NCBI RefSeq assembly: GCF_003594885.1
Contig: NZ_QZEZ01000001.1
Span: 558,001-622,000, forward strand
Source: Vallicoccus soli
Lineage (GTDB): Bacteria > Actinomycetota > Actinomycetes > Motilibacterales > Motilibacteraceae
DNA length: 64,000 nucleotides
Direction of reading: 5' to 3'
This document shows positions 6,662-18,086 of the stretch, in pieces. Each line of letters begins with the position of its first letter. Positions within the stretch are counted from its first letter, which is position 1. The notes under the pieces are model-generated. The model made no database searches and had not been told where the DNA came from. It was given only the letters and a program-made list of their open reading frames with translations. A program made the translations under genes and the position numbers.

Positions 6662-8647
6662 GTGCAGGTCGACGTGCAGGTCCGGGGCGGGCGCGCCGGG
6701 CGCCGCCGGCGGGCGGCCGCGGGGGCGGCGGCGCTCGCCGCGCTCCTCGCGGGCACCACCGGCACGACGGCCGGCCCCGCGGCCGCGGCGGGACCGAGCC
6801 ACGGGCGCTCCGTGGTGACGGTGGACCCGGTGGACGTCACCCCGCACGTCATGGACGGCGCGGTGATGTCCGTCGTGCAGGTGGGGCGCACGGTCTACGC
6901 CGCGGGCACCTTCACCAGGGTCCGCCAGGCGCTCGACGGTCCGGACCTCGCACGGCGCGGCCTCGTGGCCTTCGACGCCGAGACCGGGCGGATCGACACC
7001 TCGTTCGACGCCCGCCTGACCGGCCCCCTCAAGTCGATCGACACCGACGGGACCCACCTGTTCGTGGGCGGCAGCTTCGGCGGGGTCGACGGGCGCACCA
7101 CCCAGCGGCGGGTCGCGAAGCTGACGCTCGCCGGCCACCTCGCGCCGGGCCAGCCGGCCGTGCCCGGCTCGCAGGTCAACGAGGTCGTGGTGCGCGGCGA
7201 CCGGGTCTACCTCGGCGGCAAGTTCACGACCGTCGGCGCGCACGTCCGCAAGGGCCTGGCGGCGGTCAGCGCCACCACCGGCGCCGTGCTGCCGGAGGTC
7301 GCCGTCCCCTTCGAGGGCACCTACAACGGCGGCGGCAGCGGCATCATCCGCATGGACGTCGCTCCCGACGGGCGGCGCCTGGTGGCGGTCGGCAACTTCG
7401 TCGAGGTGGCGGGCGCGCCGCGCGAGCAGGTCGCGGTGCTCGAGCTGCCCGCCACGGGCGCGGCCGCGCTCTCGAGCTGGGGGACGCTGCGGTTCTCGCA
7501 CGCCCTCAACCCCGGCTGCTCGGTCGACCACGACGCGTGGGTGCGCGACGTCGACTTCGCCCCCGACGGGTCGTACTTCGTCGTCACGACGAGCGGCGCC
7601 TTCGGCGGCGGGGCCCGCGCCGGCACCCTGTGCGACACGGTGTCGCGCTGGGAGGGGCGGGCGACCCGGGGCGGGCAGCAGCCGACCTGGGTCGCCTACA
7701 CCGGCGGCGACACCGTGTACGGCGTCTCGGCCACCGGCGCGGCGGTGTACGTCGGCGGGCACTTCCGGTGGTTCGACAACCCGTTCCAGGGCGGGCAGGC
7801 GGGTCCCGGCGCCATCCCCCGTGAGGGCCTGGCCGCGCTGGACCCGCTCAACGGCCTGCCCCTGCCGTGGGACCCGGGCCGCGCGCGCGGCGTCGGCGCC
7901 GAGGCCCTGCACGCGACCCGCACCGGCCTGTGGGTCGGCAGCGACACCACCCGGATCGGCCAGCCGTGGCAGACCCGCTCGCGCATCGCGTACCTGCCGC
8001 TGGCCGGCGGGACGACGGTGCCGGCCACGCCCGCGTCGACGCTGCCCGGGGACGTGCTCCGCGTGACCTCGACGGGCGCGCTGCAGCGGCGGGCGCTCGG
8101 GGCCGACGGGCGCCCGGCGGGCGCGGCGAGCGCCGTCCCGGGGGAGGGCCTGGCCTGGACGCAGGTGCGCGGCGCCTTCCTCGTCGGCGGCACCCTCTAC
8201 TACGGCCACACGAGCGGGCGGATGTACGCCCGCTCCTTCGACCGCGCGACCGGGCGGGTCGGGCCGGCGCACGAGGTGGACCTGCGCACCGACCTCGACG
8301 TCCCGTCGAAGCCGGCGAAGATCCCGTTCCCCCTGGAGAAGCTGAGCGGGGCGTCCTTCGACCCGGCGACGCACCGCCTCTACTACACGGTGCCGGGCGA
8401 CGCGCGGCTGTTCTACCGGTACTTCACCCCGCTCGGGCACGTCGTCGGCGCCCAGACGTTCGTGGCCGAGGGCGCGCCGGACATGACGCGCGCCGCCGGG
8501 CTGCTCGTCGCCGGCGGGCGCCTGCTGTGGGGCTCCAGCGCGGACGGCGCCCTGCGCGCGGCGCCCTTCGCCGCGGGTCGGGTGACGGGGCCGGCGGTCG
8601 TGGTCGACGCCGACCGCAGCTGGAACCTGCGCCAGCTGCTGCGCTGA
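6662..8647 (+). CDS. Secreted beta-propeller protein (delta-60/DUF5122-like repeats)
   Basis: A 661-residue protein. GTG 6662 follows AGGGGGA by four bases. The N-terminus is a signal peptide: Arg-rich start, Ala/Leu core, cleavage near residue 42. The body has about six repeats with the pattern V-Y-x-GG-x-F-T-x-V then R-x-G-L-A-A-x-x-A-x-T-G, as in VYAAGTFTRVR, LFVGGSFGGVD, VYLGGKFTTVG and VYVGGHFRWFD, typical of actinobacterial secreted propellers. A second set of repeats (about 450-661) has RGAFLVGGTLYYGH and RLFYRYFTPLGHV motifs. Paralogues lie at 27995 and 31376, and a broken one directly upstream. No catalytic motif is visible. I infer a role in binding or scaffolding the extracellular polysaccharide, but this is not shown. 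Confidence 0.75.
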   Translation: MQVDVQVRGGRAGRRRRAAAGAAALAALLAGTTGTTAGPAAAAGPSHGRSVVTVDPVDVTPHVMDGAVMSVVQVGRTVYAAGTFTRVRQALDGPDLARRGLVAFDAETGRIDTSFDARLTGPLKSIDTDGTHLFVGGSFGGVDGRTTQRRVAKLTLAGHLAPGQPAVPGSQVNEVVVRGDRVYLGGKFTTVGAHVRKGLAAVSATTGAVLPEVAVPFEGTYNGGGSGIIRMDVAPDGRRLVAVGNFVEVAGAPREQVAVLELPATGAAALSSWGTLRFSHALNPGCSVDHDAWVRDVDFAPDGSYFVVTTSGAFGGGARAGTLCDTVSRWEGRATRGGQQPTWVAYTGGDTVYGVSATGAAVYVGGHFRWFDNPFQGGQAGPGAIPREGLAALDPLNGLPLPWDPGRARGVGAEALHATRTGLWVGSDTTRIGQPWQTRSRIAYLPLAGGTTVPATPASTLPGDVLRVTSTGALQRRALGADGRPAGAASAVPGEGLAWTQVRGAFLVGGTLYYGHTSGRMYARSFDRATGRVGPAHEVDLRTDLDVPSKPAKIPFPLEKLSGASFDPATHRLYYTVPGDARLFYRYFTPLGHVVGAQTFVAEGAPDMTRAAGLLVAGGRLLWGSSADGALRAAPFAAGRVTGPAVVVDADRSWNLRQLLR

Positions 8648-8683
8648 GCCCCGCCGCGCCGCGGGGGCTGCGCGGCGGCCGGC

Positions 8684-11431
<2,748 letters not shown>

Positions 11432-11508
11432 GGGGGGCTCCTCGGCAGCGGGGTCGGGGCAGCGGGGTCGGGGCAGCGTGCGGTGCCGGACGCCGTCGTC
11501 CGCGCGGC

Positions 11509-11514
11509 ACCCTA
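11509..11514 (-). promoter_or_regulatory. Candidate -10 (TAGGGT) for ppc
   Basis: Minus-strand TAGGGT at 11514-11509 lies 78 bases before the ppc start. A 14-bp unit (CAGCGGGGTCGGGG) is repeated between it and the gene at about 11448-11480. Confidence 0.35.
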
Positions 11515-11718
11515 CCCCGGGGCCGCGGGGCGCGGCCGGGGTGCGAGGGCGGGGGACCTCCCCGCCGGCGGCGCCGCGCGGGTCGGGGACGGGCCCAGCC
11601 CCCCGGCGACCGACTGTTGCGTGGGTCACCAGGTCACTGGCAGCATCCGGCCCGACCCCCACCGTCGACGGTCCCCCTCCGCCGCCGGCGCACCACCGCG
11701 CACGTCCCGAGGAGCGCC

Positions 11719-12504
11719 GTGACGCACGCCCGCACGCCCGCAAGCCCCTCCCGCCGCGGCCGCCGCGCGCTCGCCGCCGCGGCCCTCGCCGCGGGGCTGG
11801 CCACTCCGCTCGCGGCCGTCCCGGCCGCCCCTGCCGCCGCCGTCCCCGCCGGCGCCACCTGGGCGCTCGACTTCGACCAGTCCCTGCTCGGCGGCCTGCT
11901 CCCCAGCGACCGGGTCACGGACGTGACCGGGCGGGGCAACGACGGGCGGGTGCGGCTCGCGCGCGGGGGCGCCCTGCGCTCCGTCGTCGGCGCGCTGACG
12001 GGCTCACGGGCCCTGCAGTTCCCCGCCGCGTGCTCCGGCGCCGCCTGCCCCGCGGCCGTCGTCAAGGTGCCGGACGCTGCCGTGCTGGTGCCGCGCACCC
12101 GTCCCTTCGCCTACGGCGCGCGGCTGCGCCTGCCGGCCGCCGCGGTGACCCACGGCGCCAACGTCGTCCAGAAGGGCCTCTGGGGCGACCGCGGGCAGTG
12201 GAAGCTGCAGGTCGACGACGGCCGGCCCGGGTGCGTCGTCGCCGGGCAGCACGACGGCGACCTGCGCCGCGCCGTGGTCGCGGCCCCCCGCAGCATCGCC
12301 GACGGGCGGTGGCACGAGCTCGAGTGCCGCCGCACCGCCACCGCCGTCGAGCTCGTGGTCGACGGCGCCGTGGCCGCGCGCCAGGCGGCGCCGGCGGTGG
12401 ACGTGCGCCCGGGCGCCGCCGTCGCCGTCGGCGGCAAGGGCGTCTCGAGCAGCGGGGACCAGTTCCACGGGGCGCTCGACGAGGTGTGGCTGCGGGTCGG
12501 CTGA
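11719..12504 (+). CDS. Secreted LamG/concanavalin-fold protein
   Basis: A 261-residue protein. GTG 11719 has GAGGAG four bases before it. A signal peptide (Arg-rich start, long Ala/Leu core, AxA near residue 40) precedes one LamG-like domain that starts with WALDFDQSL and includes [27 protein letters not shown] and [13 protein letters not shown]. It is paralogous to the lipoprotein at 1213-2133 but lacks a lipobox, so it is probably released. Cysteines in the CSGAAC region may pair. A bidirectional hairpin terminator follows, shared with the convergent hydrolase gene. A carbohydrate-binding role is inferred from the fold and the hydrolase neighbours. Confidence 0.75.
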   Translation: MTHARTPASPSRRGRRALAAAALAAGLATPLAAVPAAPAAAVPAGATWALDFDQSLLGGLLPSDRVTDVTGRGNDGRVRLARGGALRSVVGALTGSRALQFPAACSGAACPAAVVKVPDAAVLVPRTRPFAYGARLRLPAAAVTHGANVVQKGLWGDRGQWKLQVDDGRPGCVVAGQHDGDLRRAVVAAPRSIADGRWHELECRRTATAVELVVDGAVAARQAAPAVDVRPGAAVAVGGKGVSSSGDQFHGALDEVWLRVG

Positions 12505-12519
12505 CGAGGCGCTGACGCA

Positions 12520-12555
12520 GCTCGGGGCCGGTGGCGGTCGCCACCGGCCCCGAGC
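12520..12555. terminator. Bidirectional hairpin terminator
   Basis: A perfect 16-bp stem (12520-12535 with 12540-12555) with a 4-base loop lies between the convergent LamG gene and the hydrolase gene. There is no T-run, as is usual in this GC-rich sequence. Confidence 0.8.
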
Positions 12556-12570
12556 CCCGGAGGGGTCCGC

Positions 12571-13665
12571 TCAGCAGCGGCCGAGGTAGGCGCAGCCGGC
12601 AGCGCGCAGCGCGGGCTTCGCCGTCAGGTCCCGCCGCATCAGGCCGAAGCGGTCCTGGTGCAGGTCGCCCGTCGCCTTGTCCCGGGAGTTGTACCAGTAC
12701 GCCCGCGTCACCTGCGGGAACTGCGCACTGGCGTACCGGACGCTGCGGACGAGGTAGTCGGCCTGCACGGCCTCGCTCACCCCGCGCGCCCAGACGGGCG
12801 TGCTGCTGGTGTTGGCGTGCGCCGACCACCCCATCTCGGTGAACCAGACGTGCTTGGCGCCGTCACCGTGCTTGCGCATGACGTCGAGCAGGACCCGGGT
12901 CTGGTCGAGCCACCACTTGTTGCCGTCGGTCGGGTGCTCCGGGGCGGCGCTGCTGTCCCCCTGGTAGGGGTGGACGGCCATGACGTCGAAGGCCGAGCGC
13001 GCGCCGGCCTGGTACGCGCGGTCGATCCACGCGGTGTCGACGTACTCCGTGCCGCCGAAGACCACGCGGGCGGCCGGGTTGCCCGCCTTGATCTGCGGAT
13101 AGGCCGCCTTCAGCAGGCGGGTGTACGCCGTCGGGTCCGGCGGGCTCAGGAAGGCGGCCGAGTTCGGCTCGTTCCAGACCTGCCACGCCTCGACGTCCTT
13201 CCACCGGGACGCTGCGAAGCGCGCGACGCGCCCGTAGTCCGCCACGTCGGTGGGCAGGACCTTGTCGCCCCTCCCGCCGTTGGCCCAGGAGGGGGTCAGC
13301 CAGAGCGTCGCCAGGACGCGGAGGCCGCGCTCTCGGGCCATGCGCAGGACCTTGTCGACCTGCGGGACGCCCCAGCCGTAGTCGTACTGGCCGCGCCGGG
13401 GCTCGATCATGCCCCAGCCCACGTCGATGCGGACCGAGGTCACGCCGTTGGCGCGGAGGGTGTCGAGGGCCTTGGCGCGCTGGGCGTCGGTCCAGTCGGC
13501 CCAGAGGCCGTGGAACTGCGCGCCCAGGGCGACCCGGGGCGGGGCGGCGGCCGCGGCGGCAGCCGAGGGCGGGGCGCTCGCGGTGGCGGCCGGCACGAGG
13601 CCGACGACGAGCAGCAGGGCCAGTGCGAGGAGCACGGCACGGGGTCGGGGCAGGGTGGGGCTCAC
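12571..13665 (-). CDS. Secreted clan-A glycoside hydrolase (GH5/GH39-like)
   Basis: A 364-residue protein from GTG 13665 with GGAGAG just upstream. It has a signal peptide (core about 10-28), then a TIM-barrel-type domain starting with LGAQFHGLWADW. Motifs: SVRIDVGWGMIEP, WLTPSWAN, WQVWNEPNS (E166, probable acid/base), DVMAVHPYQG, VWFTEMGWSAH (E277, probable nucleophile) and the closing HQDRFGLMRRDLT. The two glutamates at the ends of strands 4 and 7 are the clan-A pattern. Close paralogues are at 13928-15547 (with malectin domain) and 25883-27019. A C-terminal Cys pair (CAYLGRC) may form a disulfide and is echoed in the 25883 paralogue. I infer an endo- or exo-glycosidase acting on the cell's own or a foreign polysaccharide. 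Confidence 0.82.
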   Translation of the reverse strand: MSPTLPRPRAVLLALALLLVVGLVPAATASAPPSAAAAAAAPPRVALGAQFHGLWADWTDAQRAKALDTLRANGVTSVRIDVGWGMIEPRRGQYDYGWGVPQVDKVLRMARERGLRVLATLWLTPSWANGGRGDKVLPTDVADYGRVARFAASRWKDVEAWQVWNEPNSAAFLSPPDPTAYTRLLKAAYPQIKAGNPAARVVFGGTEYVDTAWIDRAYQAGARSAFDVMAVHPYQGDSSAAPEHPTDGNKWWLDQTRVLLDVMRKHGDGAKHVWFTEMGWSAHANTSSTPVWARGVSEAVQADYLVRSVRYASAQFPQVTRAYWYNSRDKATGDLHQDRFGLMRRDLTAKPALRAAGCAYLGRC

Positions 13666-13696
13666 GTCTCTCCAGGGGTGCGGCCAACAGGGGGTG

Positions 13697-13718
13697 CCCG
13701 CGACCGTGGGGTCGCGGG
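13697..13718 (-). other. Hairpin in the 5' leader of the GH gene at 12571
   Basis: A perfect 9-bp stem with a 4-base loop lies 32-53 bases before the hydrolase start. A consensus TTGACA occurs further upstream on the same strand (13762-13757), but no good -10 follows it. The hairpin could affect mRNA stability or be incidental. Confidence 0.35.
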
Positions 13719-13784
13719 ATGGCGCGCACGGGACCGAACCAGGACGGCATGGCTGGTGTCAAACCGGCACGGCCCGTCGCGAGT

Positions 13785-13800
13785 TCACCCGTACGGCCTA
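13785..13800 (+). promoter_or_regulatory. TCACCCG-NN-CGG site B, between two divergent GH genes
   Basis: TCACCCG-TA-CGGCCTA keeps the full left half and CGG of the right half of the palindrome at 6560 (11 of 14). The extended block GTTCACCCGTNCGG (13783-13796) is identical, apart from the N, to blocks at 27883 and 40148. It lies 128 bases before the malectin-GH gene. Confidence 0.45.
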
Positions 13801-13927
13801 TCGAGGGGGCCGTCCGCACGGGTCGATGCCTGTCCCACGTGACGGTGGCGCGCCGCCCGCGGCGCCCGGCGCCCGGCAGGCGCCCCGTCCTCCCCTGCCG
13901 CACCCCCCACCCCGAGAGGCCGATCTC

Positions 13928-15547
13928 GTGCATCGACCCGTGTCCCGGACCCTGCGCGCCCTGACGGGCGCCGCCCTGCTCGCCGGGGCCCTCGTCCCCG
14001 CCCTGCCCCCGCTCGCCGCCGGCGCCTCGGCCACCGCGACGACCGCGGCCACCGCGACGACCACGACCACCACGACCACCGCGACGACGGTGCGCATCGA
14101 CGCCGGCGGGTCGTCGTCGACGGCGGGCGCCGACGCCCGCGCCTGGTCCGCCGACGCCGGTGCGACGGGCGGCGCCGTCGCGCGGACCAGCGCCGCGATC
14201 GCCGGGACCACCGACGACGCCCTGTACCAGTCGGTCCGCTGGGGCATGCAGCGCTACGCGGTGCCGGTGGCCCGTCGGGGCGTCTACCGCGTCACCCTGC
14301 ACGTTGCGGAAACCGCGTTCCGCAGCGCGGGGAAGAGGGTCTTCAGCGTCACGGGCGAAGGTGCCCCGGTCGTCACCGACCTGGACGTGTACCGCGTCGC
14401 CGGCGCGAACACCGCTCACACCGTGAGCAAGGACCTGCAGGTGCTGGACGGCGTCCTCGACCTCGGGTTCACCGCCCGTGTGGACAACGCGATGCTCGCC
14501 GCCCTCGAGGTGGAGCTGCTCCGCCCCGTGGAGCCCCCGGTCGGCGTGGGCTCGCAGTTCCACTGCATGTGGTCCGGCGCCAGCGGCTACGGCACGTACG
14601 CCTTCGACGCGCAGCGCGCCGCCGTCCTCGACAAGCTGGTCGAGGCCGGGGTGCGCACGGTCCGCATCGACGTGGGCTGGGACGGCCTGCAGCCCACGGC
14701 GACCGCGCTGCCCGACCCTGCGAACTGGTACGTGAAGCTGCTCGACGGCTGCGTCGCCGGCGCCCGTGCCCGGGGCCTGGAGGTCCTGCTCACGCTCGAC
14801 CGCAGCCCGGCGTGGGCGCGGCCGACCGCGTACGCGTCCACCGCGCGCGTCCTGCCTGCCGACCCCGCGCGCATCCGCCCGGTGGCGGGCTGGCTCGCCG
14901 CGCGCTACGCGACGTCCGTCTCGGCGATCGAGGTGTGGAACGAGCCCAACCTCAAGGACTTCGTGCAGGTCGTCGACCCGGCGAAGTACGTCGCCGTGCT
15001 GAAGGCCGCCCACGGCGCCATCAAGGCGGCGGCACCCGGCATGCAGGTCGTCTTCTCGGGGGCCGACCGCGTCGCGGTGCGCCCCGGCGCCGCTCCGGTC
15101 GACGACTTCTACAGCCTCGCCTACGCGGCGGGCGCCAAGGGCGCGTTCGACGTCATGGGCGTGCACACCTACCAGGGGGCGTCGAACGAGGCCCCGGACG
15201 CGCCGGACATCGGCACCTGGCGCATCCTGCACATGCCGGCCCTGCTCGACCTCATGCGGGCCAACGGCGACGGCGCGAAGCCCGTGTGGGTCACCGAGTT
15301 CGGCTGGTCGGTCCACCCGAACGCCGCCGGCGCCCCCTCGTGGGCCCTGGGCGTGACGGAGCAGCAGCAGGCGGACTACACCGTCCGGGCCTTCGACATC
15401 TTCGCCCGCTGGCCGCAGGTGCAGCGCGCGTTCGTCTACGCGGAGCGGCAGAAGCAGACCGGGGACGCCCACCAGGACGGCTACGGCATCCTGCGGCGCG
15501 ACCTCACCCCGCGCCCGCTCTTCACCGCGCTCGTGGCGCGGCGCTGA
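13928..15547 (+). CDS. Secreted malectin-domain glycoside hydrolase (clan A)
   Basis: A 539-residue protein. GTG 13928 follows GAGAGG by eight bases. Order: signal peptide (to about 34), Thr/Ala-rich linker (about 35-54), malectin-like carbohydrate-binding domain (about 55-190, starting VRIDAGGSSS and with YRVTLHVAETAF), then a TIM-barrel hydrolase domain (about 195-539) beginning VGSQFHCMWSG. Catalytic motifs are VWNEPNLKDF (acid/base Glu) and VWVTEFGWSVH (nucleophile Glu), with YGILRRDLTPRP at the end. The hydrolase part is paralogous to 12571 and 25883; only this copy has gained the malectin domain. The linker DNA is an ACGACC-type simple repeat. It ends at a strong terminator facing the polysaccharide operon. 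Confidence 0.82.
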   Translation: MHRPVSRTLRALTGAALLAGALVPALPPLAAGASATATTAATATTTTTTTTATTVRIDAGGSSSTAGADARAWSADAGATGGAVARTSAAIAGTTDDALYQSVRWGMQRYAVPVARRGVYRVTLHVAETAFRSAGKRVFSVTGEGAPVVTDLDVYRVAGANTAHTVSKDLQVLDGVLDLGFTARVDNAMLAALEVELLRPVEPPVGVGSQFHCMWSGASGYGTYAFDAQRAAVLDKLVEAGVRTVRIDVGWDGLQPTATALPDPANWYVKLLDGCVAGARARGLEVLLTLDRSPAWARPTAYASTARVLPADPARIRPVAGWLAARYATSVSAIEVWNEPNLKDFVQVVDPAKYVAVLKAAHGAIKAAAPGMQVVFSGADRVAVRPGAAPVDDFYSLAYAAGAKGAFDVMGVHTYQGASNEAPDAPDIGTWRILHMPALLDLMRANGDGAKPVWVTEFGWSVHPNAAGAPSWALGVTEQQQADYTVRAFDIFARWPQVQRAFVYAERQKQTGDAHQDGYGILRRDLTPRPLFTALVARR

Positions 15548-15573
15548 CGCCCGCGCACCGACGAGCCGCCCGG

Positions 15574-15601
15574 GGGGCGGCGGTCCCCGGACCGCCGCCC
15601 C
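15574..15601. terminator. Bidirectional hairpin terminator
   Basis: A 13-bp perfect inverted repeat (15574-15586 with 15589-15601) lies between the convergent malectin-GH gene and the end of the polysaccharide operon. Confidence 0.8.
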
Positions 15602-15610
15602 TCTGGCGTG

Positions 15611-16528
15611 TCAGCGGTCCCAGGGCAGGTCGCGCCCGAGCACCCGGGCCAGTTCGGCGTTGGGCCCGCGGAAGTGCTCGACGAGCCGCGCGCGGGTCGC
15701 CGGGGCCATGCCGCGCGCCGGCAGGTGGTTGTGGCGCGGGAAGGAGGGGGGCGTCCAGCCCGCGAGCCCCAGGAACGCGCAGACCTGCCGGAAGGTGCGG
15801 TCGGGGTCCGCGTAGAGGTCCTCGGCCACGAGGACCAGGAGGCGATCGGGGGGGAGGTCGCGCAGCCAGGGCGCCAGGTGCTCGACGTAGCGCCCCCTGG
15901 CGAGGTACGACGAGTTGTCGTGGTGGTGGCTGTAGTAGCCGGGCGACCGGCGGATGCGCTCCTCCTCGCCGCGCAGCCGCTCGGGCTCCGCCTCGATCGC
16001 CTCCTCGAACGTGCGCAGCGGCTCCGTGCCGCCCCCCACGCGCTCGTTGTAGTGCGAGTAGGCCCGGTCCACCGGGTTGCGCAGCGTGACGAGGACGCGC
16101 ACGTCGGGCAGGTCCCGCACGATGCGCTCCCGCGCGAGCGGGTGGAAGACGTAGTAGGGGCTGGCCTCCCCGGTGCGCACGGGTGCCCCGGTGCGCCGTC
16201 GCGCCCGCTCGCGCTGCCCCGCGGTGGGGAAGTGCGAGAGGTACCAGTCCCGGCCCCGCCCGTAGTGGATGTCGAAGTAGTGGGGGCTCTTGATCTGCTG
16301 CGCCGCGGGGAACATCGGCAGCACCCCGGGGTGCGCGACCAGGTAGTTCCACAGCGAGGTGGTGCCCCCGCGCTTGGTCCCGACGAGCAGGAAGTCCGGG
16401 GGTACCCGCCTGCCGGCCGTCGCGACCCCGGCGGTGCGCAGCGCCCGGCGGGCCGCCGCCTTGGCCGGGGCCGGGACCCTGCGCTTGAGCGTGCGCAGCC
16501 GGTCGGGGACCTCCACGTGCTGGGCCAT
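15611..16528 (-). CDS. PAPS-dependent sulfotransferase
   Basis: A 305-residue cytoplasmic enzyme. ATG 16528 has GGGAG upstream. It carries both PAPS-binding motifs of the carbohydrate sulfotransferase family: the 5'-phosphosulfate loop GTKRGGTTSL (50-59) and the 3'-phosphate motif RNPVDRAYSHY (150-160). It resembles NodH/heparan-type sulfotransferases in length and in the SPHYFDIHY and GEASPYYVFHP segments. It is the last gene of the operon with the flippase, polymerase, glycosyltransferase and chain-length genes, so a sugar of the repeat unit is the likely acceptor. The PAPS could come from the APS kinase at 4.4-5.9 kb. The acceptor is inferred. Confidence 0.9.
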   Translation of the reverse strand: MAQHVEVPDRLRTLKRRVPAPAKAAARRALRTAGVATAGRRVPPDFLLVGTKRGGTTSLWNYLVAHPGVLPMFPAAQQIKSPHYFDIHYGRGRDWYLSHFPTAGQRERARRRTGAPVRTGEASPYYVFHPLARERIVRDLPDVRVLVTLRNPVDRAYSHYNERVGGGTEPLRTFEEAIEAEPERLRGEEERIRRSPGYYSHHHDNSSYLARGRYVEHLAPWLRDLPPDRLLVLVAEDLYADPDRTFRQVCAFLGLAGWTPPSFPRHNHLPARGMAPATRARLVEHFRGPNAELARVLGRDLPWDR

Positions 16529-16538
16529 CGTGACTCCC

Positions 16539-18086
16539 TCAGGTCGTGGGTGCGGTGGTCGTCCCGCGCAGGGCCGCGACGAGGGCAGGCAGCCCGAGGC
16601 GGTCCCGCGCGAGCAGGAGCAGGAGGGCGTACGCGAGCGTGCCGGACGCCGCGGCGCAGAGCAGGCCCACGGCGCCGTCGCCGAGGACCGTGCGCGCCGC
16701 CAGGGCCCCGCCCCCGTAGGCGGCCCCTGCGACGGCGGCGGCGAGGAGGACGGGCTGGCCGACGACGCTGACGCCCGCGCGCAGGCGCACGTCCGCGGCG
16801 GTCAGGAGGTTCTCCAGCACGAGGCAGACAGCCCAGGCGGCGGCGGCGCCGGTGACGCCGTGGGCGGGCACGAGCAGGAGGCAGAGCCCCGCGTTGACCG
16901 CGAGCGAGCCGAGCACGACGGCCAGGTTCACCCCGCTGCCACCACTCATCAGCTGCACCGTCTGCACGTTGCCGGCGGCGAGGCTGACGAGCATCCCCGC
17001 CGCCAGGAGGGCCAGGGCGGTCGCGCCGTCCTCGAACCCCGGCCCGAAGGCGCTCAGCAGCGGAGCCGGGAAAGCGAGGGCCAGGACGAACGGCGGCCAC
17101 GACGCGAGCACCACCCACACCGTCGACGTCAGGTGCAGGTCCGACGCCGCGTGGCGGTCGCGCTGCGCCATGGCCTGGGCCACGGCGGGGGCCGCGACGA
17201 GCCGTACCGCCGTGAGGACGAGCGACCCCGCGACGACGTAGCGCGCGGCGGCGGCGTACACCCCTGCGTCCGCCGAGCCGGCGAGCGCGCTCACGAGGAG
17301 CAGCCCCACGGTGGCCGACAGCACCTCGACGGTGGCGGCGACGGCCCGCGGCGCGCTGAAGCGCCAGAAGGGCGCGGCGAGCGCGCGCGGTGGCAGCGCG
17401 CCCGTGGCGGCACCGGGCCGCCGGGCGGGCAGGAGGCGCGCGAGCTGCACCCCGGCGACGACCGCGCCGGCGAGGACGGGCAGCACCCAGGCGGCCGCCA
17501 TCATGAGGGCCGAGCCGCCCGCGAGCGCCACGAGAGCGGCCAGGACCACGCGTGAGAACGGTTTCCCGACGTTCTCGACGAGGACGACCGGAGCGACCCG
17601 CCCCAGGCCTCGCACGCCCCCCAGCGCCACCGCGGTGAGCGCGCCGAAGGGCAGCGCGGCGGCGAGCACCCGGAGGAGGTCGGCAGCGCCGCCCGGTCCC
17701 GCACCGGGCAGGAAGGTCCGGGCCAGCCAGGGGGCCGCGGCGGCGACGCCGGCGGAGCAGAGCACGGACGCGGCGAGCACCGGGAGGACGGCCGCACGGA
17801 CGGTCGGGCGCAGGTCCTCGAGCCGACCCGTCGCCCGTGCCGCCGCCAGTGCCCGCACCAGCCCGGTGTCGGCGCCGAGCTCGAGGGTGTTGCTCGCGAT
17901 GGTGAACAGGGCGGCCGCGGCGAAGAAGACGCCGGCGCCCGCGGGCCCGAGCGCCCGGCCGACGACCACGGTCAGCGCGAACGCGAGGAGCCCGTTGGCC
18001 ACCGCGCCGGCCATGCCGAGGGCGCTGCCCCTCGCCAGGCCGGCGGCCGCCGGCACCGGGGGCGGCCGGTGCTGCGCCGTGCTCAC
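16539..18086 (-). CDS. Wzx-type polysaccharide flippase (MOP superfamily)
   Basis: A 515-residue membrane protein with about 12-14 hydrophobic segments, starting GTG 18086 in a GTGA overlap with the upstream polymerase gene. The N-terminal region LARGSALGMAGAVANGLLAF followed by VGRALGPAGAGVFFAA is the usual start of Wzx/oligosaccharide flippases of the MOP fold. It would move lipid-linked repeat units across the membrane. It sits between the Wzy-like gene and the sulfotransferase gene. MurJ-type function is less likely because of the operon context. Confidence 0.87.
   Translation of the reverse strand: MSTAQHRPPPVPAAAGLARGSALGMAGAVANGLLAFALTVVVGRALGPAGAGVFFAAAALFTIASNTLELGADTGLVRALAAARATGRLEDLRPTVRAAVLPVLAASVLCSAGVAAAAPWLARTFLPGAGPGGAADLLRVLAAALPFGALTAVALGGVRGLGRVAPVVLVENVGKPFSRVVLAALVALAGGSALMMAAAWVLPVLAGAVVAGVQLARLLPARRPGAATGALPPRALAAPFWRFSAPRAVAATVEVLSATVGLLLVSALAGSADAGVYAAAARYVVAGSLVLTAVRLVAAPAVAQAMAQRDRHAASDLHLTSTVWVVLASWPPFVLALAFPAPLLSAFGPGFEDGATALALLAAGMLVSLAAGNVQTVQLMSGGSGVNLAVVLGSLAVNAGLCLLLVPAHGVTGAAAAWAVCLVLENLLTAADVRLRAGVSVVGQPVLLAAAVAGAAYGGGALAARTVLGDGAVGLLCAAASGTLAYALLLLLARDRLGLPALVAALRGTTTAPTT

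Noticed and set aside
8646-8672. Hairpin between the propeller gene and ppc as a terminator
   Set aside because: The AGCCCC/GGGGCT arms pair only with a bulge; too imperfect compared with the other terminators here.
13757-13762. Consensus TTGACA as a promoter for the hydrolase at 12571
   Set aside because: No TANNNT lies at the right distance (17 bases on reads GTTCGG), so I did not call a full promoter.
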